From the NCBI GenBank assembly GCA_018066225.1, contig JAGHRU010000124.1, positions 1 through 38,775 of the forward strand: a stretch of 38,775 nt of DNA, written 5' to 3'. The notes below the pieces were generated by a model that saw only the letters and a program-made list of their open reading frames with translations, did not search any database and had not been told where the DNA came from. This document shows, piece by piece, positions 1-8,430 of this stretch. The stretch's first letter is position 1. Each line of letters starts with the position of its first letter. The position numbers were made by a program, and so were the translations under genes. The DNA is from Candidatus Equimonas enterica (GTDB lineage: Bacteria; Bacteroidota; Bacteroidia; Bacteroidales; Bacteroidaceae).

Positions 1-181
1 GTTATATTATATGGTTTAATAATCTATGTTATTATGCGAAAAGGTACATATTGCACCCTCATTGTGCAGCGCAAGCAGCGCGATATACGCCACAACCACC
101 GCAATTCGCCAGCAAAATTACTTAAAATCTTGATTTTACCCCCCCCGAAGGCGTTAATAAATGTTAAAGCAGCGAAAATAA

Positions 182-209
182 TGCCTTGCAGGCGCAAGAT
201 TGCAAGGCA
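182..209. repeat. inverted repeat, 9-bp perfect stem
   Basis: TGCCTTGCA at 182-190 pairs perfectly with TGCAAGGCA at 201-209 around a 10-base loop. No T-run follows on either strand, so it is not a typical intrinsic terminator. It lies about 200 bases beyond the rnhB stop and just outside the 22-bp-period array. Confidence 0.6.
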
Positions 210-252
210 AAGGTGGCAGTATAGAGGCTATACGGCGGCGTGGTGGCGGCGA

Positions 253-350
253 AAAGGGCAAGAAGAAAATACGATACGGGCAGGCCGACGCATTTTACTG
301 CCCAGTAAAATCAATTTTAGAGGGCAGTAAAATAAATTTTAGTGGGCACT
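253..350. repeat. periodic array 1: five 10-bp units at 22-bp pitch
   Basis: Units start at 253, 275, 297, 319 and 341, exactly 22 bases apart: AAAGGGCAAG, TACGGGCAGG, ACTGCCCAGT, AGAGGGCAGT, AGTGGGCACT. Each is separated by a 12-base spacer. The unit at 297 is a perfect palindrome, and the unit at 341 is palindromic apart from its two central bases. The last two spacers are themselves AAAATnnATTTT, so the right half of the array folds as ATTTTA...TAAAAT dyads. The unit at 275 is preceded by ACGA, as in the arrays near 7.4, 22.3 and 33.8 kb. Function unknown. Confidence 0.75.
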
Positions 351-408
351 AAAATGAAAATGTAAAGGCGGGAAAAGAAAAAGACGCGCGCAAACAAAGT
401 GGCGTGCG

Positions 409-1092
409 TCAGTCGAAGAAAGTGCGGGGAGCGTCGTCGAGCAAACGGAACGTGCGGCGATGCAGCGGCGTGAGGCCATGCTCACGCAGACCTGCGCGGT
501 GCTCCTCGGTGGGATAGCCGGCGTTGCGCTCCCAGCCATAATGGGGGTAGCGGCTGTGCTGCTCGTGCATGAAGTCGTCGCGATAGGTCTTGGCCAAGAT
601 AGAGGCAGCGGCGATGCTGAGATATTTGCCGTCGCCCTTGACGACGGTAGCGTGCGGCACAGGGCTATCGCCTACCCGCGGCTGAAGAGTGGCATGGGGC
701 ATCCAGTAGGCCGACAAGTCGGCGGCGTGGCCAGCCTCGCACGGAAAATAGGGGCGAAACTTGTTGCCATCGACGATGATGAAGGCGGGCTGCGGCTGCA
801 ACTGCGCCAAGGCACGGTGCATGGCCAGCAGAGAGGCGTTGAGGATGTTGATGCGGTCTATCTCCTCTGCCGACACCACGCCGAGGGCCCAAAGGGCGTC
901 GCGCTCTATCTCCTCGCGCAGCGCATAACGCTGACGCGCCGAGAGTTGCTTGGAGTCGTTGAGGGCGGCGTTGCGATAGTCGGGCGGCAAGATGACGGCA
1001 GCGGCATAGACAGGGCCTGCAAGGCAGCCACGGCCAGCCTCGTCACAGCCCGCCTCGACGAGCCCATCAGCATTGAAGATACTACGAAGCAT
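409..1092 (-). CDS. rnhB: ribonuclease HII
   Basis: RNase HII cleaves the RNA strand of RNA-DNA hybrids and starts removal of ribonucleotides from DNA in the cytoplasm. The 227-residue product is normal for the family. The N-terminus carries the family signature GCDEAGRGCLAGP, with acidic catalytic residues D17 and E18. IIVDGNKF and VVKGDGKYLSIAAASILAKTYRD supply the other conserved acidic and lysine positions. The frame is open further upstream to 1185, but the ATG at 1092 is preferred because the signature begins a few residues later, as in other RnhB proteins, and because it starts two bases after the sufS stop codon. It is therefore probably the last gene of the suf operon. Confidence 0.95.
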   Translation of the reverse strand: MLRSIFNADGLVEAGCDEAGRGCLAGPVYAAAVILPPDYRNAALNDSKQLSARQRYALREEIERDALWALGVVSAEEIDRINILNASLLAMHRALAQLQPQPAFIIVDGNKFRPYFPCEAGHAADLSAYWMPHATLQPRVGDSPVPHATVVKGDGKYLSIAAASILAKTYRDDFMHEQHSRYPHYGWERNAGYPTEEHRAGLREHGLTPLHRRTFRLLDDAPRTFFD

Positions 1093-1094
1093 TA

Positions 1095-2294
1095 CTAAAA
1101 CATCTGAACGACACGCCGCAGCCCTGCGATGAAGGCATCGACATCTTCGCGCGTATTGTAGAGCGCAAAGGAAGCGCGGCAGCAACCCTCTATACCCAGT
1201 CGCTGCATGAGCGGCTGCGCACAGTGGTGACCCGTGCGAATGGCAATGCCGAGGCGGTCGAGCAACGTGCCAATATCAAGGTGGTGAATATCGCCGACAT
1301 TAAACGCTACGACAGCATCCTTGTCGGCCGTCTCGCCGTACAGCCTGACCCCTTCCACCTCGCGCATGGCGGCCATGCAGTAGGCCGTGAGGTCGCGCTC
1401 GTGGGCGTGGATGGCGTCCATACCGATACGGCTGACATAGTCGAGGGCAACGGCGAGCGCGTGGCTGCCGACATAGTCGGGCGTGCCAGCCTCAAACTTG
1501 TAGGGCAGCCGCTCGTAGGTGGTGCGCTCAAAGGTGACACGGCTGATCATCTCGCCGCCACCCTGATAGGGCGGCATGGCCTCGAGCCACCGCTCGCGCC
1601 CATAGAGCACGCCGATGCCCGTAGGACCATAGACCTTGTGACCCGAGAAGGTCAGAAAGTCGCAGTCGAGGTCGGCAACATCGACGGCGAAGTGCGGCAC
1701 ACTCTGCGCCGCATCGACGAGCACGCAAGCCCCAGCATCGTGCGCCATACGCACCATCTGCTTGACAGGATTGACCGTGCCGAGGACATTGCTGACATGA
1801 CAGCAGCACACGAGACGCGTGCTCTCCGAGAGCATATCAGCATAGGCCGCCATGTCGAGACTGCCGTCGTCGTGCATCGGCACTATGCGGAGCGTGAAGC
1901 CGAGCCTCTCGCGCAGCAACTGCCACGGCACGATGTCGGAGTGATGCTCCATGACGGTGAGCACCACCTCATCGCCGGGCTTTAAGAAGGCTGCGCCGAA
2001 ACTCGAAGCCACAAGATTGAGGCTCTCTGTGGTGCCGCGGGTAAAGACGATTTCGGCCGTGGAGCGCGCACCGATGAAGGCACGCACCGTCTCGCGCGCC
2101 GCCTCGTGACGCTCGGTGGCCTGCTGCGAGAGGAAGTGGACGCCACGGTGCACATTGGCATTGACGGCATAGTAGGCCTCCGTGATGGCCTCGACGACAG
2201 CACGGGGCTTCTGCGTCGTGGCGGCGTTGTCGAGATAGACCAGTGGACGGCCATAGACCTCGCGGGAGAGTATGGGGAAATCGCTGCGATACAT
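1095..2294 (-). CDS. sufS: cysteine desulfurase SufS
   Basis: SufS is a PLP enzyme that takes sulfur from L-cysteine, as a persulfide, for iron-sulfur cluster assembly. The 399-residue product has the class II desulfurase features: the PLP lysine K220 in FSGHKVYGPTG, VLVDAAQSVPH upstream of it, and the persulfide-forming cysteine C358 in RTGHHCAQP. The short RTGHHC loop and overall length fit SufS/CsdA rather than IscS. It follows sufD by 18 bases and is followed by rnhB after 2 bases, indicating one transcript. It ends in TAG, which shows that amber is a normal stop codon here and bears on the interrupted susD gene. Confidence 0.97.
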   Translation of the reverse strand: MYRSDFPILSREVYGRPLVYLDNAATTQKPRAVVEAITEAYYAVNANVHRGVHFLSQQATERHEAARETVRAFIGARSTAEIVFTRGTTESLNLVASSFGAAFLKPGDEVVLTVMEHHSDIVPWQLLRERLGFTLRIVPMHDDGSLDMAAYADMLSESTRLVCCCHVSNVLGTVNPVKQMVRMAHDAGACVLVDAAQSVPHFAVDVADLDCDFLTFSGHKVYGPTGIGVLYGRERWLEAMPPYQGGGEMISRVTFERTTYERLPYKFEAGTPDYVGSHALAVALDYVSRIGMDAIHAHERDLTAYCMAAMREVEGVRLYGETADKDAVVAFNVGDIHHLDIGTLLDRLGIAIRTGHHCAQPLMQRLGIEGCCRASFALYNTREDVDAFIAGLRRVVQMF

Positions 2295-2312
2295 AGTCGG
2301 AGTGGGAGAAGG

Positions 2313-3656
2313 TTAGAGCAAAGCGCAGCCGCTGCATCGCAGGTCGCCACGGAAGCGACGCTCCACGAGCATAGCGAGACGCTCGCGGAGGATGCCGACG
2401 GGGATACGTTGCAGGACATCGTTGATGAAAGCATGCTGCAAGAGCAGGCGCGCCTCGGCCTCGGCTATGCCACGCTGGCGCAGATAGAAGAGAGCCGCAT
2501 CGTCGAGACGGCCGATGGTGCTGCCGTGGTTGCACTGCACATCGTCGGCATAAATCTCAAGCATAGGCTGCGAGAGCGCACGCGCCGTGGGCGACACGCA
2601 GAGGTTGGCATTGGTCATCTGCGAGAGCGTCTGCTGCGCGCCCTCCTCCACGAGCACCTTGCCAGCGAAAGCACCGAGGCTATCGCCGTCGAGGACATAC
2701 TTGTAGAGCATATCGCTCTGGCAGCCTTCGGCAGCATGGCGCACGAGGACATTGTGGTCGATGTGCTCCGCAGCGTCGGCGATGACGGCAGCGACACCGT
2801 CGTAGCGTGCGCCCGCAGCCCGCAGCACCACATCGGTGGTGGAGCGCGAGAGGCCGGAGGTCAGCGCGACACTGCCCATCTGCACATGGCTATTAGCGGC
2901 TTGTTCCACGAAGGTGTGGCAGAAGCGGCGGTTGGTGGTATGGGTCTCCTCGAGAGTGTAAAGGCCGACATGGCTGCCCTCACCAGCAAAGACCTCGATG
3001 ACCTCGGTGCTGACATACTGGTGCTCACCTGCGCTGTGGTCGCAGATGAGGATATCGGCAGAAGCACCAGCCTCGGCCACGATGAGCAGACGACGCGACG
3101 AGAGCATATCGAGGTCGGCAGCAGAGATATTGACGATCTGCAAGGGGCTCTTGAGATGCGTGCCTGCGGCGAGATGCACCACCAGCCCATCCTGCGTCAA
3201 GAGGGTGTTGAGCGCACTCACGCCGTCGGTGCTCTCTCTGGCCAGGCGGTCGTAGTAGCGCGCGAGCAGAGCCGCGTCGTCAGCAGCCGCAGCCTCGGCA
3301 AACGAATACAGACGGAGGCCTTCGGGCAGCACGGCCGTAGGCGCAGCGGGCATCACGACATCGCCTACGACGAAACGCAACACCGCAGAGAGGTTGGGGA
3401 CGGAGCAGCGATAGGTCTTATAGGGGTCGCTGACGGAGCAGACGCGGTGGAGATTAACGCCGTAGTCGGGGGCGAAAGCCGCGGCAGCGTCAGTGTATTT
3501 GTAGCGCTCGATGCGCGAAGTGGGAAGACCGTACTGCGCCAAGCGAGCACGCGCATCAGCACGACGCTCATTCATCACAGCATTGCTGCGCGAAGCCAAG
3601 AGCGCGGCATGCTGGTCGTAGAGGTCGAGATAGATAGAAGCACTATGGGTCGTCAT
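2313..3656 (-). CDS. sufD: Fe-S cluster assembly protein SufD
   Basis: SufD is the non-ATPase scaffold subunit that, with SufB and the ATPase SufC, forms the SufBC2D complex. The 447-residue product is recognised by its C-terminal core: GQGAQ-like text is absent, but RNVLVRHAAEGCQSDMLYKYVLDGDSLGAFAGKV-type sequence, MTNANLCVSPTARALSQPMLEIYADDVQCNHGSTIGRLDDAALFYLRQRGI and the terminal lesion-free tail are typical of the SufBD family. C/H residues of the CNHGS segment are conserved in the family. The ATG at 3656 follows the sufC TGA by two bases; a GTG at 3662 overlapping that stop is an alternative start adding two residues. Sits between sufC and sufS. Confidence 0.94.
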   Translation of the reverse strand: MTTHSASIYLDLYDQHAALLASRSNAVMNERRADARARLAQYGLPTSRIERYKYTDAAAAFAPDYGVNLHRVCSVSDPYKTYRCSVPNLSAVLRFVVGDVVMPAAPTAVLPEGLRLYSFAEAAAADDAALLARYYDRLARESTDGVSALNTLLTQDGLVVHLAAGTHLKSPLQIVNISAADLDMLSSRRLLIVAEAGASADILICDHSAGEHQYVSTEVIEVFAGEGSHVGLYTLEETHTTNRRFCHTFVEQAANSHVQMGSVALTSGLSRSTTDVVLRAAGARYDGVAAVIADAAEHIDHNVLVRHAAEGCQSDMLYKYVLDGDSLGAFAGKVLVEEGAQQTLSQMTNANLCVSPTARALSQPMLEIYADDVQCNHGSTIGRLDDAALFYLRQRGIAEAEARLLLQHAFINDVLQRIPVGILRERLAMLVERRFRGDLRCSGCALL

Positions 3657-3658
3657 CG

Positions 3659-4411
3659 TCACTGGGCTATTTCGTCCTTAATCCAGTCAAAGCCTTTCTC
3701 CTCGATGTCGTAGCCCAGTTGGGCGGTGCCGTTCTTGACGATGCGGCCATCGACAAGGACATGCACGAAGTCGGGGCGCAGGTAGTCGAGCATACGCTGA
3801 TAGTGCGTGATGACCATGGCAGAGGTCTTGGCTGTGCGGAGCTGGTTGAAGCCGTCGGCCACGATGCGCAGCGCATCAACATCAAGTCCCGAGTCGGTCT
3901 CGTCGAGGATAGAGAACGTGGGCTCCAAGACGGCCATCTGGAAAATCTCGTTGCGCTTGCGCTCACCTCCCGAGAAGCCCTCATTGACGCCACGGCTCAT
4001 GAAATGCGCATCCAGCCCCACGAGTTTACGCTTCTCGCGCAGCAGCTTCAAGAACTCCGTAGCCGCCAGCGGCTCTTGGCCGTAGTACGCCCGCTTGGCA
4101 TTGACAGCGGCGCGCATGAAGTTGGTCATCGAGACTCCGGGAATCTCTATCGGCGCTTGGAACGACATGAAGATGCCCTCGTGGCTGCGATCTTCGGGCG
4201 AGAGGGCGAGGAGGTCCTTGCCGTTGAAGGTGACAGAGCCTTCGGTGACTTCATACTTGGGATGGCCGACGAGGACATTGGAGAGGGTCGATTTGCCAGA
4301 GCCATTAGGGCCCATGAGCACATGGACCTCACCATCGCCGATGGTGAGATTGACGCCGCGCAGTATCTCTTTGCCCTCGACAGCAGCATGCAGATTACGA
4401 ATTTCAAGCAT
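3659..4411 (-). CDS. sufC: Fe-S assembly ATPase SufC
   Basis: SufC is the ABC-type ATPase that powers the SufB-SufD scaffold. The 250-residue product shows Walker A GPNGSGKST (34-42), Q-loop Q85, the signature FSGGE (146-150), Walker B ILDETDSGLD (about 168-177) and switch histidine H203. The frame extends upstream to 4522, but the ATG at 4411 is chosen: MLEIRNLHA is the usual SufC beginning, AAGAGA precedes it, and a promoter lies between the two candidate starts. SufC is the first gene of the operon. In most suf operons sufB lies just before sufC; here that place is taken by a promoter and a terminator-like hairpin. Confidence 0.96.
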   Translation of the reverse strand: MLEIRNLHAAVEGKEILRGVNLTIGDGEVHVLMGPNGSGKSTLSNVLVGHPKYEVTEGSVTFNGKDLLALSPEDRSHEGIFMSFQAPIEIPGVSMTNFMRAAVNAKRAYYGQEPLAATEFLKLLREKRKLVGLDAHFMSRGVNEGFSGGERKRNEIFQMAVLEPTFSILDETDSGLDVDALRIVADGFNQLRTAKTSAMVITHYQRMLDYLRPDFVHVLVDGRIVKNGTAQLGYDIEEKGFDWIKDEIAQ

Positions 4412-4441
4412 TTCTCTTGGGATAAAAATGTATTTGGTGTG

Positions 4442-4449
4442 CAAAGTTA
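4442..4449 (-). promoter_or_regulatory. Bacteroidetes -7 box of the suf operon
   Basis: Read on the minus strand this is TAACTTTG, an exact match to the Bacteroidetes -7 consensus TAnnTTTG, about 30 bases before the sufC ATG. No clear TTTG -33 box occurs 19-21 bases upstream; the sequence there is TGGTG. Confidence 0.6.
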
Positions 4450-4452
4450 CAC

Positions 4453-4492
4453 AAAAAAAGCGAGGTAGTAGCACCAGTGGCCACGCTTTTTT
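4453..4492. terminator. possible bidirectional terminator
   Basis: AAAAAAGCG (4454-4462) pairs with CGCTTTTTT (4484-4492) around a 21-base loop, which itself contains the palindrome GTGGCCAC. On the minus strand the hairpin ends in a T-run, so it could stop transcripts from the gene at 4573-5346. The GC part of the stem is only 3 bp, so it is weak. Confidence 0.45.
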
Positions 4493-4501
4493 CTCAATAC
4501 A

Positions 4502-4543
4502 GACTCCGCTGCTTGCTTTCAAAGGTCAGCAAGCAGCGGAGTC
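4502..4543. repeat. perfect 16-bp inverted repeat after the 4573-5346 gene
   Basis: The arm at 4502-4517 (GACTCCGCTGCTTGCT) pairs perfectly with 4528-4543 around a 10-base loop. It lies 30 bases past the stop of the secreted-protein gene at 4573. No T-run follows directly on either strand, but the A/T-stem hairpin at 4453-4492 lies just downstream in the minus direction, so the two together may form a compound transcript end. Confidence 0.65.
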
Positions 4544-4572
4544 GCAAGGGGGGAAGAATAAGAGCGGATGGC

Positions 4573-5346
4573 TTACGGCTCGGGCAGCGCGCACACGGGG
4601 CGCACGGAGAGGACATCGGTCTCATAAGCATTGACGTAACAGGTGTCGTTGTCCATAAGACCAAGGCACCATGCGCCGTCACCAGCAGAGGAAGACGTCC
4701 AGTAGTAGCCGACTTCGCCGTAACCCGTCACCTCCCCATAGGAATATTCGCCTGCGAGCGGGAAGAAGAGAGCCGTGCGCAGCGTACCGAAGAGCCACTC
4801 TGCACCTGCGACATCGCCGTGGTGGGTGAAGCTAAACGGGATGACCTCGTTGTAGTAGAGAAGCGTGGCAATCTCCTGAATGGTCGGCAGACGCCAGCCG
4901 TAGCCCCATTCGCCGTTGTTCTGCGCACGCTTGGCTGCGGTGAAGCTGTAATAGGAGCCGCAGTCTTCGGGCGTCTCTGCGCCGACGTTACAAGTGGCGA
5001 TGGCCATCTTCTCGCCAGCGAGCGTGATGACCATGGCTTCGCGGCCATAGAGCATGCCTATCTCGCCTTCGGGAGAGTTGATGTCAATGGTATTGTCATA
5101 GTCTGCGGGATTGAACTCAACGAAGGTCACCTCCTTGACTTTGGCGACATCGTAGTGCTCTTCGTCATCGTTGGTCTTGACGGCCATATCGTTTTTGAAG
5201 TACACCTCCTTGATTTTGGTGACATCGTAGCGCGCTTCGCTATCGTCGGTCTTGACGACCATGTAGTTTTGCGCGTGGAGCGTAGCAGTAGCAGCAGCGC
5301 AGAGCGTCAGCATGAGCATTGCTATCTTCTTCATCTTCACGGTCAT
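4573..5346 (-). CDS. secreted protein with DUF1566/FISUMP-like domain
   Basis: The 257-residue product has a signal peptide (KKIAMLMLTLCAAATATLHAQ), so it is exported. Residues 27-75 are two tandem copies of a roughly 25-residue element: MVVKTDDSEARYDVTKIKEVYF and MAVKTNDDEEHYDVAKVKEVTF. The C-terminal half resembles the DUF1566/FISUMP fold: GYGWRLPTIQEIATLLYY, then GYYWTSSSAGDGAWCLGL and SVRPVC. The biochemical role is unknown. The ATG at 5334 would trim four residues and start directly at the signal peptide. It begins 7 bases after the stop of the next upstream gene, so the two are likely cotranscribed. Large insertions usual in surface lectins are absent. Confidence 0.8.
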   Translation of the reverse strand: MTVKMKKIAMLMLTLCAAATATLHAQNYMVVKTDDSEARYDVTKIKEVYFKNDMAVKTNDDEEHYDVAKVKEVTFVEFNPADYDNTIDINSPEGEIGMLYGREAMVITLAGEKMAIATCNVGAETPEDCGSYYSFTAAKRAQNNGEWGYGWRLPTIQEIATLLYYNEVIPFSFTHHGDVAGAEWLFGTLRTALFFPLAGEYSYGEVTGYGEVGYYWTSSSAGDGAWCLGLMDNDTCYVNAYETDVLSVRPVCALPEP

Positions 5347-5353
5347 TTAGGGG

Positions 5354-5755
5354 TTACTTGACGAGCACCTTGCGGCCATTGATGATGTAAGTGCCGGGAG
5401 CGGTGATGCGCTCCACCTTGACCCCTTCAAGGGTGTAGATGCCACGGTTTTGGTCGGTGGCATTGTCCTCAAAGACCTTGATGATGGCATCCGTACCGCT
5501 GTTGTGGAAGAACTGGATGCGCTCGATGTTGGCCACCTCATAGGGGGTCATGTCGCGGTCGTCGGCAGTGAGATAGAGCAGTTTGCCGTCACGGCTGTAC
5601 GTCAAGTGGGGCGCAACGGAGAAGAGCACCTCCACAGGCTCATCACCTGCGGCCTTGAGCGTTATGCGCAGGGCATTGGGCGTTTGGTCGTCGGCGAAGG
5701 CAGCAGAGCAGATGCCGAGGAAGAGGACGACGAGAGAGAGAAGTTTTTGTTTCAT
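5354..5755 (-). CDS. small secreted protein, Prevotella-type C-terminus
   Basis: A 133-residue exported protein of unknown function. It has a signal peptide ending near SAAFA, a middle part with YEVANIERIQF, which resembles the YDVxKIKEVxF element repeated in the gene just downstream, and a C-terminus RGIYTLEGVKVERITAPGTYIINGRKVLVK. That ending resembles the small beta-strand tail found on many secreted proteins of Prevotella and relatives, where it is thought to act in sorting or folding. The shared element suggests that this protein and the product of 4573-5346 work together or have a common origin. No catalytic motif is visible. Confidence 0.78.
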   Translation of the reverse strand: MKQKLLSLVVLFLGICSAAFADDQTPNALRITLKAAGDEPVEVLFSVAPHLTYSRDGKLLYLTADDRDMTPYEVANIERIQFFHNSGTDAIIKVFEDNATDQNRGIYTLEGVKVERITAPGTYIINGRKVLVK

Positions 5756-5809
5756 TGGTTAGTAGTTTTGGGGGTTAGTAGTAAGTGTGAAAAAGTAGCC
5801 TATAAGCGG

Positions 5810-5849
5810 GTGTGCCTCCTGCTGCATGGGGTGCGAGCAGGAGACACAC
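5810..5849 (-). terminator. intrinsic terminator of ino1
   Basis: GTGTGcCTCCTGCT (5810-5823) pairs with AGCAGGAGaCACAC (5836-5849), a 13-bp stem with one mismatch. On the minus strand, the direction of ino1, it starts 12 bases past the stop and is followed within 15 bases by TTTTT. Confidence 0.65.
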
Positions 5850-5860
5850 GGGCAGAACAA

Positions 5861-7153
<1,293 letters not shown>

Positions 7154-7198
7154 GATAAATTTTTATGGTTGTTTTGTATGTTACGCTTTCTAAAACTG

Positions 7199-7230
7199 CA
7201 AAATTACGCAAAGTTTTTTACTGAACAAAA
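7199..7230 (-). promoter_or_regulatory. ino1 promoter, full Bacteroidetes consensus
   Basis: On the minus strand, TTTTG (7226-7230) is followed after 19 bases by TAATTTTG (7199-7206), matching the TTTG-N19/21-TAnnTTTG promoter. The predicted leader before the ino1 ATG is about 40 bases. Confidence 0.75.
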
Positions 7231-7353
7231 TATACCAAAGAAAATTCACCCCTTACGCCCGATTTACGCACGAAAAAGCCGCGAAAAGCCCCTTTTGTCC
7301 ACGCACGAGGTTGCGATGGCTGGTATTTTTGTCGGTCGGCGGCCGTGCTGTGC

Positions 7354-7371
7354 TGCAAAAATTTTGACAAT
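7354..7371 (+). repeat. 18-bp dispersed repeat, copy 1
   Basis: TGCAAAAATTTTGACAAT. Its exact reverse complement occurs at 34001-34018. Both copies lie about 60-80 bases from a 22-bp-period array in a non-coding region. Confidence 0.8.
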
Positions 7372-7428
7372 GCCAAGCCGTGCATCTACGCACGCTCCCC
7401 CACCCCACAGACGCGACGCGCGGCACGA

Positions 7429-7549
7429 CGAGGGCATATCGGACGAAGGACAAGGGCAGAAAAGCGACACGCTCTGCCCAGACCGTAGGACGCACAAGGG
7501 CAGACAAGCAAGGGTGACAACCCCACGCGCGATATACGACGAGGGCAGA
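7429..7549. repeat. periodic array 2: four units at 22-bp pitch plus one outlier
   Basis: Units CGAGGGCATA (7429), CAAGGGCAGA (7451), TCTGCCCAGA (7473) and CAAGGGCAGA (7495) are exactly 22 bases apart. The slot at 7517 is lost. CGAGGGCAGA follows at 7540, one base out of phase. The first and last units are preceded by ACGA. The units at 7451 and 7473 form a GGGCAGA-N12-TCTGCCC dyad. Confidence 0.78.
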
Positions 7550-7842
7550 GGCGAGCAGCGCAGCGGTCAAAGGCGCAGCCCAAAGAAGCACAACGCACTC
7601 ACACACAACGCATTACCACACCAACTCAAAACAGCCATTGCTGCGCCTCACGCCTCATGCGCGCCTTTGCGCGACGCACAGCGGGTCTGCGGCTGCACAG
7701 CGTGTGGTCACTTTGTCGGTTGGCGCGACCAAAAAAGAGCGCAGGAAGTGCGTGCCGAAGCACGCCAACATAAGCATTATGTCATTCTCTCACCCTCCCC
7801 TTCCTCCCATTGTGCCGCTCAACACCCCTTCTTTGGCACCAA

Positions 7843-7874
7843 CCTGCGCAGACGCGAAAAACTATCTGCGCAGA
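7843..7874. repeat. periodic array 3: two units at 22-bp pitch
   Basis: CCTGCGCAGA (7843) and TCTGCGCAGA (7865), 12 bases apart. The stretch AACTATCTGCGCAGAT is shared with the array between ruvB and ybeY. It ends 11 bases before the Sus operon terminator hairpin. Confidence 0.75.
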
Positions 7875-7885
7875 TGGTGCACAAA

Positions 7886-7918
7886 AAAGGTAGCCACGCA
7901 CGCGGCATGGCTACCTTT
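7886..7918 (-). terminator. intrinsic terminator of the SusCD operon
   Basis: AAAGGTAGCCA (7886-7896) pairs perfectly with TGGCTACCTTT (7908-7918). On the minus strand the stem is followed by TTTTTTG. It lies 45 bases past the stop of the lipoprotein gene. Confidence 0.85.
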
Positions 7919-7963
7919 GATTGATACGTTACTGATGCGTAGGCGACCTACGCCAGCAGTGAC

Positions 7964-8401
7964 TTACTTCTGTACTGCGTTGAAGGAAATGGAAGGCAGT
8001 GCGCTACCACCCATGTGGAGCTTGCAAGCCGTGCGCTGTGCACCGTCTTGGTAAGCCACATAGAGCACCATTTCCTGACCAAGAGCAGAGTGCTCAGCGT
8101 CGAAGGCAATCTCTGCAACACCATACTTGACGTCGTAGGTCATCACACCATTGGTGCTGACACGGGGCTCTTCGCTGCCGTCCTTGGCAATCATCGTGAA
8201 GGTGCAATCACCATTTTCAGAAGTAGTAAATTCATAGGTATAGTGGTTGGTGTCGGGCGTATATTCCGAAACCCAAGTACCCTGAGGTGCAGTCTGGGGA
8301 TAAACAATCTGACCACCATCCTCATCAAACTGGTCGGTGCAAGATGCGAAAGCGCAACCGACAAGCAGCATGAGCAGGAATGACTTGATATACTGTTTCA
8401 T
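7964..8401 (-). CDS. small lipoprotein of the SusCD operon
   Basis: A 145-residue protein with a lipoprotein signal: MKQYIKSFLLMLLVGCAFASC, lipid cysteine at about residue 21. The acidic start of the mature chain (TDQFDEDGG) resembles the export signal of surface lipoproteins in Bacteroidetes. The remainder is short beta-strand-like sequence (TYEFTTSENGDCTFTMIAKDG, MVLYVAYQDGAQRTACKLHMGG), perhaps a single beta-sandwich. It starts 29 bases after susD and precedes the operon terminator, so it is probably a surface accessory protein of the transporter, in the position of SusE-like proteins but without recognisable similarity. Function not known. Confidence 0.8.
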   Translation of the reverse strand: MKQYIKSFLLMLLVGCAFASCTDQFDEDGGQIVYPQTAPQGTWVSEYTPDTNHYTYEFTTSENGDCTFTMIAKDGSEEPRVSTNGVMTYDVKYGVAEIAFDAEHSALGQEMVLYVAYQDGAQRTACKLHMGGSALPSISFNAVQK

Positions 8402-8430
8402 TGTCTTTACTTATTTAGAGGCGTTAGTGA

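Larger units (their letters stand above)
1..408. other. non-coding flank downstream of rnhB
   Basis: No convincing gene is visible here. The only open frame of size on the plus strand (34-330) encodes a basic, low-complexity peptide with no recognisable domain and runs through hairpins and repeats. The first 40 bases are very AT-rich. The region holds a perfect 9-bp hairpin (182-209), a small hairpin GTATAG/CTATAC (219-233) and a five-unit periodic array (253-350). A TAATTTTG element on the minus strand (113-120) could be a -7 box for a gene beyond the left edge, but no matching -33 box is seen. Confidence 0.6.
7231..7885. other. long non-coding region between ino1 and the Sus operon terminator
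   Basis: About 650 bases without a credible gene. Open frames exist on both strands (for example 7169-7924 plus, 7253-7606 minus), but they overlap the ino1 promoter or the repeat arrays and encode arginine- and cysteine-rich text with no domain. The region holds an 18-bp sequence repeated in inverse orientation near 34.0 kb (7354-7371) and two 22-bp-period arrays (7429-7549 and 7843-7874). Confidence 0.6.

Noticed and set aside
253..350. CRISPR array
   Set aside because: The repeated unit is 10 bp and the spacer 12 bp, far below CRISPR sizes; units occur in both orientations; no cas gene is present.
2106..3713. 535-codon plus-strand frame
   Set aside because: Antisense shadow of sufD and the sufS start.
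7169..7924. 251-codon plus-strand frame in the long non-coding region
   Set aside because: It begins inside the ino1 promoter, crosses both repeat arrays and a terminator, and encodes no recognisable domain.
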